Source of the DNA: an uncultured Acetatifactor sp.
GTDB lineage: Bacteria > Bacillota > Clostridia > Lachnospirales > Lachnospiraceae
DNA length: 64,000 nucleotides
Direction: 5' to 3'
Assembly: GCA_910584375.1 (NCBI GenBank)
Contig: CAJUAH010000001.1
Location: 262,560-326,559, forward strand
Under the pieces are notes generated by a model that was not told the DNA's origin, did not search any database, and saw nothing but the letters and a program-made list of their open reading frames with translations. This document shows positions 8,073-17,301 of this stretch, in pieces. The position numbers and the translations under genes were made by a program. Positions within the stretch are counted from its first letter, which is position 1. Each line of letters opens with the position of its first letter.

Positions 8073-9155
8073 ATGACTGTACGGAAAAGGCGTTTGCGTT
8101 ACGGCAGATTGGCAGGGATAGTGCTGGCTATTATACTGGCGGCCGTTTCTCTGTGCGCGTGCGGCAGGGAGGGGGAGTACTCCCGAGTGGTCTTCACAAC
8201 AGGCTTTGGCAAGGACGAAGTATTCCGCATCGGACGCAGCTCCTGCACTTTGCCGGAGTTTATGGTATATCTGGTCAATACGCAGAATCAGTATGAGAGC
8301 GTATATGGGGAAGAGATTTGGACTGTGGAGCTTGGCGGTATGACGCTGGAGGACAATGTAAAGGATACCGTGTTGGCAAAGCTGGCCCAGATTAAGACCA
8401 TGTGCCTGATGGCGAAGGAGAAGGGGGTGGAGCTGGATGAGGAGGAGCGGCAGCAGGTGACTGCCGCGGCGGATACCTATTTTGGTTCCCTTACGGAGCA
8501 TGAGCGTCAGGTCATAGGAGCGGATCGGGAGACTATACTGCAGATGTATACGGAATATGCCATGGCGGAGAAAGTCTACAACCAGATCATTGAGGGTATC
8601 AATCCGGAGATCAGTGACGATGAGGCTCGGACGATCACTGTTGAGCATATTCTGATACGCACTTATACCACGGACGGTACCGGCAAACGCATCGACTACC
8701 CGGAAAGCATGAAGAAGGAATGCTATGAGCAGATCGCGGGGCTGCGGGAACTGGCGGTAAACGGGGAGGAAGACTTTGCGGAGCTTGCGATAAAATACAG
8801 TGACGACCAGAATCTGCGGTATTCTTTCCGCAAGGGGGAGATCGATGCCACGCTGGAGGAGGTGGCCTTCAGGCTCGGCAGCGGTGAGATCAGCGAGGTG
8901 GTGGAACTGGATGGCGGCTATCACCTGATTCGTTGCGTCAGCACATTTGATCGGGAGGAGACAGACGCCAATAAAGTGAAGATCGTGGAGGAGAGAAGGG
9001 GCGAGGTATTCGGACAGGAGTATGAGGCTTTTGTGGATACTCTGGTACGCAACATGAATGAGCAGTTGTGGCAGCAGATTGCGCTGGTTCATGACAGGGA
9101 GGTTAATACGGACGACTTTTTTGAGACATACCAAAGATTTTCAAAGACAAAATAG
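8073..9155 (+). CDS. Peptidyl-prolyl isomerase lipoprotein (PpiC/PrsA-like)
   Basis: The N-terminus is a basic stretch followed by a hydrophobic helix ending in the lipobox L-C-A-C, so Cys30 is the likely lipidated residue and the mature protein is anchored outside the membrane. Residues about 40-180 form a helical SurA/trigger-factor-like chaperone arm. From about residue 190 (TVEHILIRT) a parvulin domain follows: FAELAIKYSDD, SGEISEVVELDGGYHLIRC. The typical GGDLG segment is replaced by YSFRKGEIDA, so isomerase activity may be weak. It probably assists folding of exported proteins. It lies immediately upstream of the htpG heat-shock promoter but ends with its own terminator. Confidence 0.8.
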   Translation: MTVRKRRLRYGRLAGIVLAIILAAVSLCACGREGEYSRVVFTTGFGKDEVFRIGRSSCTLPEFMVYLVNTQNQYESVYGEEIWTVELGGMTLEDNVKDTVLAKLAQIKTMCLMAKEKGVELDEEERQQVTAAADTYFGSLTEHERQVIGADRETILQMYTEYAMAEKVYNQIIEGINPEISDDEARTITVEHILIRTYTTDGTGKRIDYPESMKKECYEQIAGLRELAVNGEEDFAELAIKYSDDQNLRYSFRKGEIDATLEEVAFRLGSGEISEVVELDGGYHLIRCVSTFDREETDANKVKIVEERRGEVFGQEYEAFVDTLVRNMNEQLWQQIALVHDREVNTDDFFETYQRFSKTK

Positions 9156-9195
9156 CAGTTAATGAAAATTTTAGAATTATAAAAAATGTGGGGAA

Positions 9196-9218
9196 ACGCC
9201 GTAAATGCGGTGTTTTTT
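9196..9218 (+). terminator. Terminator after the PpiC lipoprotein gene
   Basis: ACGCCG (9196-9201) pairs with CGGTGT (9208-9213) with one G-U pair, and a run of T follows to 9218. Confidence 0.75.
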
Positions 9219-9227
9219 CATATATTG

Positions 9228-9254
9228 TTAGCACTCGTGCCAAATGAGTGCTAA
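9228..9254 (+). promoter_or_regulatory. CIRCE operator (HrcA) upstream of htpG
   Basis: TTAGCACTC (9228-9236), a 9-base spacer, then GAGTGCTAA (9246-9254). This is a perfect match to the CIRCE consensus bound by the heat-shock repressor HrcA. It lies just 5' of the htpG promoter. Confidence 0.96.
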
Positions 9255-9261
9255 TTTTGTA

Positions 9262-9290
9262 TTGACATTTTTGCACCGGAGATTTACACT
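9262..9290 (+). promoter_or_regulatory. htpG promoter
   Basis: TTGACA (9262-9267) and TACACT (9285-9290) are separated by 17 bases. They begin eight bases after the CIRCE element, so HrcA bound there would block RNA polymerase. Confidence 0.85.
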
Positions 9291-9366
9291 TATCATTAGC
9301 GGCAGGGAAAGCGTTTCTCTGCAAAGGAAAAGAGAAAATAAAGAATAAGAAAAGGATGTGGTAAGT

Positions 9367-11583
9367 ATGGCAGCGAAAAGCGGCAGTTTGTCAATCAACA
9401 GCGAAAACATTTTTCCGATCATCAAAAAGTGGTTGTACAACGACCACGACATCTTTTACAGAGAGCTGATCTCCAACGGATGTGACGCTATCACCAAGTT
9501 AAAGAAACTGGATATGATGGGCGAGTATACTTTGCCGGACGACTACAAGGCCAGGATGGATGTGGTAGTCGATCCTGAGAACAAGACATTGACCTTTACC
9601 GATAACGGCTTGGGTATGACCGCCGATGAGGTGGAGGAGTATATCAATCAGATCGCTTTCTCCGGCGCCACCGACTTTATCGAGAAGTATAAGGATAAGA
9701 GCAATGCGGATCAGATCATCGGGCATTTCGGTCTGGGATTTTACTCGGCGTTCATGGTGGCCGACGAGGTGCATATCGATACCCTTTCCTATCAGGAAGG
9801 CGCTGCTCCGGTACATTGGGAATGTGACGGCGGCACGGAATTTTCCATGGGGGATGGGGACAGGCAGGAAGTGGGAACTACGATCACCCTGTTTTTAAAC
9901 GAGGGCTGTCTGGAGTTCTGCAACGAGTATAAGGCCCGGGAGGTTCTGAAAAAGTACTGTTCCTTTATGCCCACAGAGATCTATCTTTCCAAGGCGAATA
10001 ACCAGGAGACACAGATCATCAGGGCGGATGAAAAGCTGGAGGACGACGTGGTGATCGAGGAGATTCACCCGGAGGTCAAGGAGCCCAAAGAGGGCGAGGA
10101 GGAGACGCAGCCCGAGGAGGAAAAGCTGAAGATCAGAAAGCGTCCCGAACTGATCAATGAGACTACGCCTCTGTGGACAAAGCATCCCAACGACTGCACC
10201 AGGGAGGAATATCTGGCATTTTACCGCAAGGTATTCCAGGATTACAAGGAGCCTTTGTTCTGGGTACACTTAAACATGGACTATCCTTTCAATTTAAAGG
10301 GTATCCTGTACTTCCCCAAGATCAATATGGAGTACGAATCTATCGAGGGAACCATTAAGCTGTATAACAATCAGGTGTTTATCGCGGACAATATCAAGGA
10401 AGTAATACCGGAATTTCTGATGCTGCTCAAGGGCGTTATCGACTGTCCCGATCTGCCGCTGAACGTATCCAGAAGCGCGTTGCAAAACGACGGATTTGTA
10501 AAGAAGATATCCGAGTTTATCAGCAAGAAGGTGGCGGACAAGCTCTCCGGTATGTGCAAAACCGAAAAGGAGGAATACGATAAATACTGGGATGACATCA
10601 GCCCCTTTATCAAGTTCGGCTGCCTGAAGGACGATAAGTTCTGTGAAAAGATGAATGATTATATCCTTTTCAAGAATCTGGAGGGTAAGTATCTGACTCT
10701 GCCGGAGTGTCTGGAGGTGAAACCTACGGATGAGGAAACACCGGAGGGCGATGCGGCGGAGAAGTCCGACAGCGCCGCGAGTGAAAACGGCGAGACGCAG
10801 AACGGCAGCGCTACGGAAGAAAACGACCAGGCGCAGGGCGGCAGCGCTGTGGATGAGAACGGTGAAAAGGTAGAGGCCGAGATCGTATCGGAGGAGTCTG
10901 CGGGAGGACAGGGCGAAGGAGAGGAAACCCTGGATTCTTCCCAGGAGGATTCCGAGGAGGAAGAAAAGAAGGAAAAGATCATCTACTATGTGACGGACGA
11001 ACAGCAGCAGAGCCAGTATATCAATATGTTTAAGGCTGCCAGGATGGACGCCGTGATCCTGACCCACAATATCGATCAGCCCTTCATTTCCCAGTTGGAG
11101 TCCAAGAATGAAGGCGTCAAATTCCTGCGCATCGATGCGGATTTGACAGATACGATGAGAGCCAAGACCTCCAAGAAGGCAGAAAAGGAGATGGAGGAGC
11201 AGGCCGAGGCCATAGCAGCCATCATGAAGAAGGCCCTGAAGAATGACAAGATCACGGTAAAGGTTGAGAAGTTAAAGAATAAAAAGATATCTTCCGTGAT
11301 AACGCTGTCCGAGGAGAGCAGACGGATGCAGGATATGATGAAGATGTATTCCATGAACGGTATGGACATGGGCGGTTTCGGCGCGGAGGGGGAGACTCTG
11401 GTACTGAACGCCAATCATCCGCTGGTCCAGTATGTGGTAGAGCATCAGGACGGCGAGAATGTGGAGATGATCTGCGAACAGCTTTATGATCTGGCAAAGA
11501 TCCAACATGCGCCGCTGGCGCCGGAGGCCATGACCAGGTTTATCACCAGGAGCAATGAGATCATGCTGCTGCTGGCAAAATAA
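9367..11583 (+). CDS. htpG: Hsp90-family chaperone HtpG with an acidic low-complexity insertion
   Basis: I chose ATG 9367 because AAAGGA (9351-9355) is well spaced from it; the upstream GTG 9358 is too close. The GHKL ATPase domain is complete: ELISNGCDAITKL, DNGLGMTADEVEEYI, GHFGLGFYSAFMVADEV and the later GTTITLFL. The middle domain has LPLNVSRSALQNDG. At 738 residues it is longer than typical bacterial HtpG (about 620-690). Residues about 450-536 form a Glu/Ser/Gly-rich stretch between the middle and C-terminal regions that ordinary HtpG lacks. A shorter Glu-rich linker near residues 235-265 is also present. The gene is controlled by CIRCE. Confidence 0.95.
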   Translation: MAAKSGSLSINSENIFPIIKKWLYNDHDIFYRELISNGCDAITKLKKLDMMGEYTLPDDYKARMDVVVDPENKTLTFTDNGLGMTADEVEEYINQIAFSGATDFIEKYKDKSNADQIIGHFGLGFYSAFMVADEVHIDTLSYQEGAAPVHWECDGGTEFSMGDGDRQEVGTTITLFLNEGCLEFCNEYKAREVLKKYCSFMPTEIYLSKANNQETQIIRADEKLEDDVVIEEIHPEVKEPKEGEEETQPEEEKLKIRKRPELINETTPLWTKHPNDCTREEYLAFYRKVFQDYKEPLFWVHLNMDYPFNLKGILYFPKINMEYESIEGTIKLYNNQVFIADNIKEVIPEFLMLLKGVIDCPDLPLNVSRSALQNDGFVKKISEFISKKVADKLSGMCKTEKEEYDKYWDDISPFIKFGCLKDDKFCEKMNDYILFKNLEGKYLTLPECLEVKPTDEETPEGDAAEKSDSAASENGETQNGSATEENDQAQGGSAVDENGEKVEAEIVSEESAGGQGEGEETLDSSQEDSEEEEKKEKIIYYVTDEQQQSQYINMFKAARMDAVILTHNIDQPFISQLESKNEGVKFLRIDADLTDTMRAKTSKKAEKEMEEQAEAIAAIMKKALKNDKITVKVEKLKNKKISSVITLSEESRRMQDMMKMYSMNGMDMGGFGAEGETLVLNANHPLVQYVVEHQDGENVEMICEQLYDLAKIQHAPLAPEAMTRFITRSNEIMLLLAK

Positions 11584-11615
11584 GACAGATAGAATATCCG
11601 TGTATTGTGGAACAG

Positions 11616-11648
11616 GAGACGGCTGCAATTGAGGCCGCCTCTTGTTTT
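11616..11648 (+). terminator. Likely terminator after htpG
   Basis: GAGACGGC (11616-11623) pairs with GCCGCCTC (11634-11641) with one mismatch, followed by TTGTTTT. Confidence 0.65.
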
Positions 11649-11788
11649 ACGCAAAGTTACTTTACGCAAAAATTATTTATTTCGGTGGAATTAAAATATT
11701 TTTTATGCTATGATTAGTTTTACGGTTTAAAAAGCAAATCAACGGGCGAGAGCAAAGTAAGGCGAAAGCCGGGCAAAGGAAAAGGGTC

Positions 11789-13738
11789 ATGGAACAATTA
11801 CGCTTTATCATGCGGTACATCAAAAGGCATAAATGGCACTATGTGGCAGGTATTATCACGTTGTTTGTGGTGGATTTTGCCAATCTGTATATTCCCAGGA
11901 TCACAGGAACCATTACCGACGGCCTTACGGCCCATACTCTGAACTGGACGGGGGTAAAGACCTGCCTGCTGGGGCTGCTGACGCTGGGGCTGACACTGGC
12001 GCTGGGACGTTTTCTCTGGAGATATTTTCTGTTCGGTTCCGCCAGGAAAATAGAGAAAGAGCTGCGGGATGATATGTTTGCGCATCTGGAGAAAATGAGC
12101 GTGGACTATTTTAATGAGAATAAGACCGGCGACTTGATGACCCGTTTTACCAGCGATTTAAACGCGATCCGCATGGCCATAGGTATGGCGGTTATCTCTG
12201 CCTTTGACGCCACGGTGATGACGGTTATGGTCATCGGACAGATGATGGTATATGTAAATGTAAAGCTGACTCTGCTGGCGCTGATTCCCATGGTGGTGAT
12301 CTGCGGAGGCACGATCTATTACGGCAAGATCATCCACGCCAGGTATATGGAGCGTCAGGAGGCGGTGTCGGATCTGACAGACTATGTGCAGGAAAGCTTT
12401 TCCGGTATCCGGGTTATCAAGGCTTTCGTCAGGGAGCAGGCACAGCTCAGGGCATTTACGCAGGCAAATGAGAGGACGCGGGAGAAAAATCTGAATCTGG
12501 TGCGCCTGCAGGCGGTGGTTATGCCTCTTTTGGAAGTGTTTATCGGCATCAGCAGTCTGGTGACGCTGATTTATGGCGGCTATCTGGCCATCGTGGGAGA
12601 GATCACGCTGGGCCGTTTCGTGGCGTTTCATCAGTATGTAAACATGTTGGTGTGGCCCATGCTGGCCTGTGGAGACGCCATCAATACCTTTGCCCAGGGA
12701 GGGGCGTCCATCCAGCGTGTGCAGGCCGTCATGGAGCAGGAGCCGGGCGTGCAGGATATGCCGGATTTGCCGCGCTTTGAAAGCGCATCGGAGATCTCGC
12801 GGGAGCAGGAGATTCCGCTGACCGGGCAGATTACATTTTCCCATCTGACCTATACCCACAAGGGGGCGCTGGCTCCGGATCTGCAGGATATCTGTCTGGA
12901 GGTTCCGGCAGGAACGACTCTGGCCGTCATCGGGCGCACCGGCAGCGGAAAATCGACGCTGGTAAATCTGATGCTGCGTCTGTACAATGCGGAGCGGGGC
13001 ATGATCCTGTTTGACGGCAGGGATATCAATACGATCCCCCTGTCGTCGCTGCGGAGACAGATCGCCTATGTGCCCCAGGATAATTTCCTGTTTTCCGACA
13101 CACTGAAAGCGAACATTGCCTTTGGAGTGGAAGGGCAGGATATGGAGCGGATCGTGGCGGCCACTACCGCGGCCTGCATCCATGACAGTATCATGGAATT
13201 TCCGGAAGGATACGATACGGTGGTGGGGGAGCGGGGCGTCACTCTCTCCGGCGGTCAGAAACAGCGCAGTTCCATAGCCAGAGCACTGATGAAGGATGCG
13301 CCCATACTGATACTGGATGACGCGCTGTCCGCCGTGGATACGGACACGGAGGAACATCTGCTGCGCAATCTTCATGAGAATCGCCGGGGCAAGACTACCA
13401 TTCTGATCGCCCATAGGATCTCCACGATCCAGCATGCGGACGTGATCCTGGTGCTGGAGGAGGGCCGGGCCGCCGAGGTGGGTAATCACGCCCTGCTTAT
13501 GGAACAAAAGGGAATCTATTACGAGATGTTTGAAAAGCAGCAGTTGGAGGCCGCTATGGGCGAGCAGAGAGCGGCGCTGCACAGAGAATATGGAGACGAG
13601 TATCCACAGGATGCCGGCGTGCAGACCGGCGAACACGTGAGAACCGATGAGAATGAACGGGCCAGTGAGCGTGTGCAGACCGACGGGAACGGGCAGAGCG
13701 GTGAGCATGTGCGGGCCGCAGGAAAGGAGGCTGAGTAA
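11789..13738 (+). CDS. ABC exporter half-transporter with degenerate ATPase site (BmrC/YheI-like)
   Basis: Six-helix transmembrane domain (residues about 15-310) followed by an ATPase domain. Walker A is GRTGSGKST near residue 380, the signature LSGGQKQ near 486, and Walker B ILILDDALSAVD. The catalytic Glu after Walker B is Asp (DD instead of DE), the mark of the non-hydrolysing partner in heterodimeric exporters such as BmrCD and TM287/288. The C-terminal 70 residues are a hydrophilic tail with repeated EHVRTDEN/ERVQTDGN/EHVRAAG-like segments. The partner gene starts one base after the stop. Substrates of this class are drugs, lipids or peptides; nothing here narrows it. Confidence 0.9.
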   Translation: MEQLRFIMRYIKRHKWHYVAGIITLFVVDFANLYIPRITGTITDGLTAHTLNWTGVKTCLLGLLTLGLTLALGRFLWRYFLFGSARKIEKELRDDMFAHLEKMSVDYFNENKTGDLMTRFTSDLNAIRMAIGMAVISAFDATVMTVMVIGQMMVYVNVKLTLLALIPMVVICGGTIYYGKIIHARYMERQEAVSDLTDYVQESFSGIRVIKAFVREQAQLRAFTQANERTREKNLNLVRLQAVVMPLLEVFIGISSLVTLIYGGYLAIVGEITLGRFVAFHQYVNMLVWPMLACGDAINTFAQGGASIQRVQAVMEQEPGVQDMPDLPRFESASEISREQEIPLTGQITFSHLTYTHKGALAPDLQDICLEVPAGTTLAVIGRTGSGKSTLVNLMLRLYNAERGMILFDGRDINTIPLSSLRRQIAYVPQDNFLFSDTLKANIAFGVEGQDMERIVAATTAACIHDSIMEFPEGYDTVVGERGVTLSGGQKQRSSIARALMKDAPILILDDALSAVDTDTEEHLLRNLHENRRGKTTILIAHRISTIQHADVILVLEEGRAAEVGNHALLMEQKGIYYEMFEKQQLEAAMGEQRAALHREYGDEYPQDAGVQTGEHVRTDENERASERVQTDGNGQSGEHVRAAGKEAE

Positions 13739-13739
13739 T

Positions 13740-15734
13740 ATGCGCAGGTTATTGACATATCTTAAGCCTCACAAATGGACGATGACGGCCGCCACAATCC
13801 TTGTACTGTTTATTATCGTGGTGGAACTGTATCGTCCGATTATCATCGGGGACGCCATAGACGACCATATCAACGGATATTATAAGCCTTTTCTGGAAAC
13901 GACACAGGAGACCGAGGGGGCGGTGCCCTATGGAGATATCTGGCTGGTCCGGGACAGTGAGGAGGTACAGGGGGTTGGGGATATAGGCGGTCACAGGTAT
14001 TACCAGCTCTTTCTCTATGAGGACAAATACTATATGGCAGAGGGGCTTACCGCCGCTGAGAGCCAGGCGCTGACTGAGGGCAGCCCGGAGCTGATCCGGT
14101 CCTATGTGAACGCAGGCGCCCCCTGCCTTGACAGAGAGCAGTTGAAGGTTCTGCGCCGTTATGACTTCACGGGGATTTTATACGCGGCGGGACTGTATCT
14201 GTTGATGATGGCGCTGGGTTTCGTGCTGAACGCCGTGGATACCTGGATGCTGCAAAAGATGGGACAGAACATTATCTTTCGTATGAGAGAGCAGGTATTT
14301 TCTCATATTCACAGCCTTTCGCTGAGCTTTTTTAACACCACGCCGGTGGGCAAGCTGGTGACCAGAGTCAGCAACGATACCGAGGCGGTAAATGAGCTGT
14401 TTACCACGATTCTGGTACGTCTCTTTAAAAATGTGGTGAAGATTCTGGGTTACGCCTTTGTAATGCTGTCCATCAGCGTGCGGATGGCGCTGGTTTCCTT
14501 TGCGCTGCTGCCGGTGGTGGGGGTACTCACTTTCGTATTCCGTTTTTACTCCCGGAAGGCTTACCAGATCACCCGCAACAAGATCACGGAGCTGAATACC
14601 TTTTTGTCCGAGCACATTTCCGGTATGCGGCTGATCCAGGTGTTTGTGCGGGAAAAAGAAAAGTATGGGGAATTTGAGAATAAGTCCAGAGAGCTGTTTC
14701 GGGCTAACTGGCGGGAAGTCATGACCTTTGCAATCTTCCGCCCCAGCATCTATTTCCTGTCCATTATCGCCATGGTGATCGTCATCGGAACCGGCAGTTA
14801 TTCGGTGCTGGGGGGCACACTGTCTCTGGGCACGCTGTTTGTGTTTATCACCTACATCAGCTCTTTCTTTGAGCCGATCCAGGAGCTGGCGGAGCAGTTC
14901 GGGACTTTGCAGTCTTCCCTGGCCTCGGCGGAAAAAATCTTCTCCATACTGGACGAGGAGCCGCAGATCGTGAATCCGCCCCAGCCTGTGGAGGTGAATA
15001 TCCAGGGCCGCATTGAATTCAGGCATGTGTGGTTTGCCTATGAAAAAGAAGACTATATCTTGAAGGATGTGAATTTTGTGATCCATCCCGGGGAGAAGGT
15101 GGCCTTTGTGGGCGCCACCGGGGCGGGCAAGACCTCCATCCTGAACCTGATCGGACGGTATTTTGACATACAGAAAGGGGAGATCCTCATCGACGGCGTG
15201 GACATCCGGCAGATCGACAAGGCCGTGCTGCGCCGGGCCATCGGGCAGGTGCAGCAGGACGTATTTCTCTTCACGGGGGATATCAAGGGCAATATTTCTC
15301 TGGACAATGAGGCAATCAGCCGGGAAGATGTGATCCGGGCAGCCCGGACCGTCCATGCGGATACTTTTATAGAAAAAATGCCCGGAACCTATGACGCGCC
15401 GGTGACGGAGCGGGGCAGCACCCTGTCCGCCGGGCAGCGGCAGTTAATTTCCTTTGCCCGGACTTTGGCCTATGAGCCGAAGATATTGGTGTTGGACGAG
15501 GCCACCGCCAACATCGACACAGAGACGGAGAGTCTGATCACCCAGGCTCTGTCGGTACTGATGAAAGGACGCACCACGATCATGGTGGCCCACCGGCTCT
15601 CCACGATTCAGCACGCGGACAAGATCATCGTCCTGCATCACGGGCGCATCCGGGAGTCCGGCAGCCACCAGGAACTGCTGGCCCAGAACGGATTGTATAA
15701 AAAGCTTTATGATCTGCAACTGGTGGAGGAGTAG
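13740..15734 (+). CDS. ABC exporter half-transporter with extracellular domain (BmrD/YheH-like)
   Basis: The start ATG 13740 follows AAAGGAGG (13723-13730). A large hydrophilic insert (residues about 40-140) between the first and second membrane helices is the extracellular domain seen in BmrD-type subunits. The ATPase domain has Walker A GATGAGKTS near residue 456, the signature LSAGQRQ, and Walker B ILVLDEATANIDTE with the catalytic Glu intact. It therefore supplies the hydrolysing Walker B while the upstream gene product supplies the degenerate one. The two together make one heterodimeric multidrug-type exporter. The pair ends at a terminator. Confidence 0.92.
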   Translation: MRRLLTYLKPHKWTMTAATILVLFIIVVELYRPIIIGDAIDDHINGYYKPFLETTQETEGAVPYGDIWLVRDSEEVQGVGDIGGHRYYQLFLYEDKYYMAEGLTAAESQALTEGSPELIRSYVNAGAPCLDREQLKVLRRYDFTGILYAAGLYLLMMALGFVLNAVDTWMLQKMGQNIIFRMREQVFSHIHSLSLSFFNTTPVGKLVTRVSNDTEAVNELFTTILVRLFKNVVKILGYAFVMLSISVRMALVSFALLPVVGVLTFVFRFYSRKAYQITRNKITELNTFLSEHISGMRLIQVFVREKEKYGEFENKSRELFRANWREVMTFAIFRPSIYFLSIIAMVIVIGTGSYSVLGGTLSLGTLFVFITYISSFFEPIQELAEQFGTLQSSLASAEKIFSILDEEPQIVNPPQPVEVNIQGRIEFRHVWFAYEKEDYILKDVNFVIHPGEKVAFVGATGAGKTSILNLIGRYFDIQKGEILIDGVDIRQIDKAVLRRAIGQVQQDVFLFTGDIKGNISLDNEAISREDVIRAARTVHADTFIEKMPGTYDAPVTERGSTLSAGQRQLISFARTLAYEPKILVLDEATANIDTETESLITQALSVLMKGRTTIMVAHRLSTIQHADKIIVLHHGRIRESGSHQELLAQNGLYKKLYDLQLVEE

Positions 15735-15751
15735 ACGGTTGTATATATCTT

Positions 15752-15797
15752 CCCCGCACTGCAAAAGTCTGAACTGATGCGGTGCGGGGATTTGTTG
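15752..15797 (+). terminator. Stem-loop terminator after the ABC exporter pair
   Basis: CCCCGCAC (15752-15759) pairs perfectly with GTGCGGGG (15782-15789), followed by a weak T-rich stretch. Confidence 0.7.
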
Positions 15798-15823
15798 CGT
15801 CAGAATGGATTGTTTTTATTTTG

Positions 15824-15852
15824 TTGACAGGTTTCGCATTTCGTGTTATAGT
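15824..15852 (+). promoter_or_regulatory. Promoter of the GntR-ABC operon
   Basis: TTGACA (15824-15829) and TATAGT (15847-15852), spacer 17 bases. The GntR operator lies 11 bases after the -10. Confidence 0.88.
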
Positions 15853-15863
15853 GAGTATACCGT

Positions 15864-15880
15864 GTATATAGAATATATAC
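15864..15880 (+). promoter_or_regulatory. Predicted GntR/YtrA operator
   Basis: GTATATA-GAA-TATATAC is a palindrome with 7-bp arms located over the expected transcription start. YtrA-subfamily regulators bind GTGTATA/TATACAC-like palindromes in front of their own operons, so autorepression is likely. Confidence 0.7.
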
Positions 15881-15951
15881 AGTTATGAAATGATATGGAT
15901 TTCTGCGACAGCATATCCTGTGGCCGAAAATCCGTGTACAGGTGAACACAT

Positions 15952-16335
15952 ATGGACATTATCATCAGCAATTCCTCCGAGCAGCCCATATATGAGCAGA
16001 TAACGGCCCAGATCAAGGCCCAGATCCTGAGCGGGGAACTGGCGGCGGGAGAGATGCTGCCGTCCATGCGCAAACTGGCGCTGGAGCTGCATATCAGCCT
16101 GATTACCACCAAGCGGGCTTATGGGGAACTGGAGGAGCAGGGATTTATCGAGACCTGCGCCGGAAAGGGCTGCTTTGTGAAAGCGCAGAATGCCCAGTTG
16201 GTGCGGGAAGAACATTTAAAACAGATCGAGGGACTGTTCGGACAGGCTCTGGATCGGGCGAAACTGAGCGGGATCACGTTGCCGGAACTGCGGGAAATGC
16301 TGGAACTGCTCTGGGAGGAGAGAGGGCAGCAGTAA
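15952..16335 (+). CDS. GntR-family regulator, YtrA subfamily
   Basis: The 127-residue protein has an N-terminal winged HTH: QPIYEQITAQIKAQILSGELAAG, then LPSMRKLALELHISLITTKRAY and a wing at FIETCAGKGCFV. Only about 50 residues follow, the short effector/dimerisation tail typical of YtrA rather than the large FadR or HutC domains. YtrA proteins repress the adjacent ABC operon and respond to cell-envelope stress or antibiotics. Here it heads an operon with an ATPase and two permeases and has a matching palindrome at its promoter. Confidence 0.9.
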   Translation: MDIIISNSSEQPIYEQITAQIKAQILSGELAAGEMLPSMRKLALELHISLITTKRAYGELEEQGFIETCAGKGCFVKAQNAQLVREEHLKQIEGLFGQALDRAKLSGITLPELREMLELLWEERGQQ

Positions 16336-16371
16336 GCGGCTGAATTGGCCACAGGCGGGAGCGGAGTCGAT

Positions 16372-17301
16372 ATGAAAAACGGACGGAAAGAACAAAGCAG
16401 CACCATACCGGAATATGAGAACGCCATTGAGATCAGGGGATTGTGCAAGCGCTACGACGGATTTTCCCTGCGCGACGTGGATCTGGTGGTGCCGAGGGGC
16501 AGTATCATGGGGTTTGTAGGGCAAAACGGAGCGGGCAAGACCACCACGATACAGGCCGTTTTAAATCTGATCCGAAAGGAGGAGGGCAGTATCCGGGTGC
16601 TGGGTCTGGATCATGCGGAGCAGGAGAACGTCATTAAAGAGCGGGTGGCGGCGGTCTTTGACGAGATCCCCTTTCACGATATGCTGACTCCCCGGCAGCT
16701 CTCCCTGGTGCTGGAGGGGATCTATGCCCGGTGGCAGCCCCAGGTTTTTCAAGAATATCTGGACAGGTTCGGGCTGCCGCAAAAAAAGAAGATCGGGCAG
16801 CTGTCCAAGGGCATGAAGATGAAATTGCAGATTGCGGCGGCTCTGTCCCGGCAGGCCGAACTGCTGATCATGGACGAGGCCACGGCGGGCCTGGATCCGG
16901 TGGTGCGTGGCGAGATGCTCCGTGTGTTTCTGGAGTATATGCAGGATGAGAACCACAGCATCCTCATGTCCTCCCATATCACCAGCGACCTGGAAAAAAT
17001 AGCGGACAGCGTCACCTATATCCACCAGGGACGTATCCTGCTGAGCGGCGACAAGGAGGATATTCTGTCCCGGCACGGGCTGCTGAGATGCAGAAAGGTC
17101 GATCTGGAACAGGTGGAGCCCCGGGATTGCATCAGCACCCACAGGACGGAGTACGGGGCGGATGTGCTGGTGGCGGACCGGGAGCTGTGCCGCCGTAAGT
17201 ACCCGCGGATACTGCTGGAGGCGGCCACGCTGGACGAGATACTGCTGTACTATGTGCGGGCGGGGGAACATGAGGGCGGCAGAAGGGAGTGGACATTGTG
17301 A
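16372..17301 (+). CDS. ABC transporter ATP-binding protein of the GntR operon
   Basis: The ATG 16372 has GGAG (16363-16366) ahead; a TTG further upstream (16345) lacks one. Walker A GQNGAGKTT is near residue 49, the signature LSKGMKMKLQ near 143 (an LSKGM form common in ABC-2 drug and bacitracin-type ATPases), and Walker B LLIMDEATAGLDP near 163, followed by SSHITSDLEKIAD. The C-terminal 70 residues are the family-specific extension. It powers the two membrane proteins encoded downstream, and its stop overlaps the next start (GTGA). Confidence 0.9.
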   Translation: MKNGRKEQSSTIPEYENAIEIRGLCKRYDGFSLRDVDLVVPRGSIMGFVGQNGAGKTTTIQAVLNLIRKEEGSIRVLGLDHAEQENVIKERVAAVFDEIPFHDMLTPRQLSLVLEGIYARWQPQVFQEYLDRFGLPQKKKIGQLSKGMKMKLQIAAALSRQAELLIMDEATAGLDPVVRGEMLRVFLEYMQDENHSILMSSHITSDLEKIADSVTYIHQGRILLSGDKEDILSRHGLLRCRKVDLEQVEPRDCISTHRTEYGADVLVADRELCRRKYPRILLEAATLDEILLYYVRAGEHEGGRREWTL

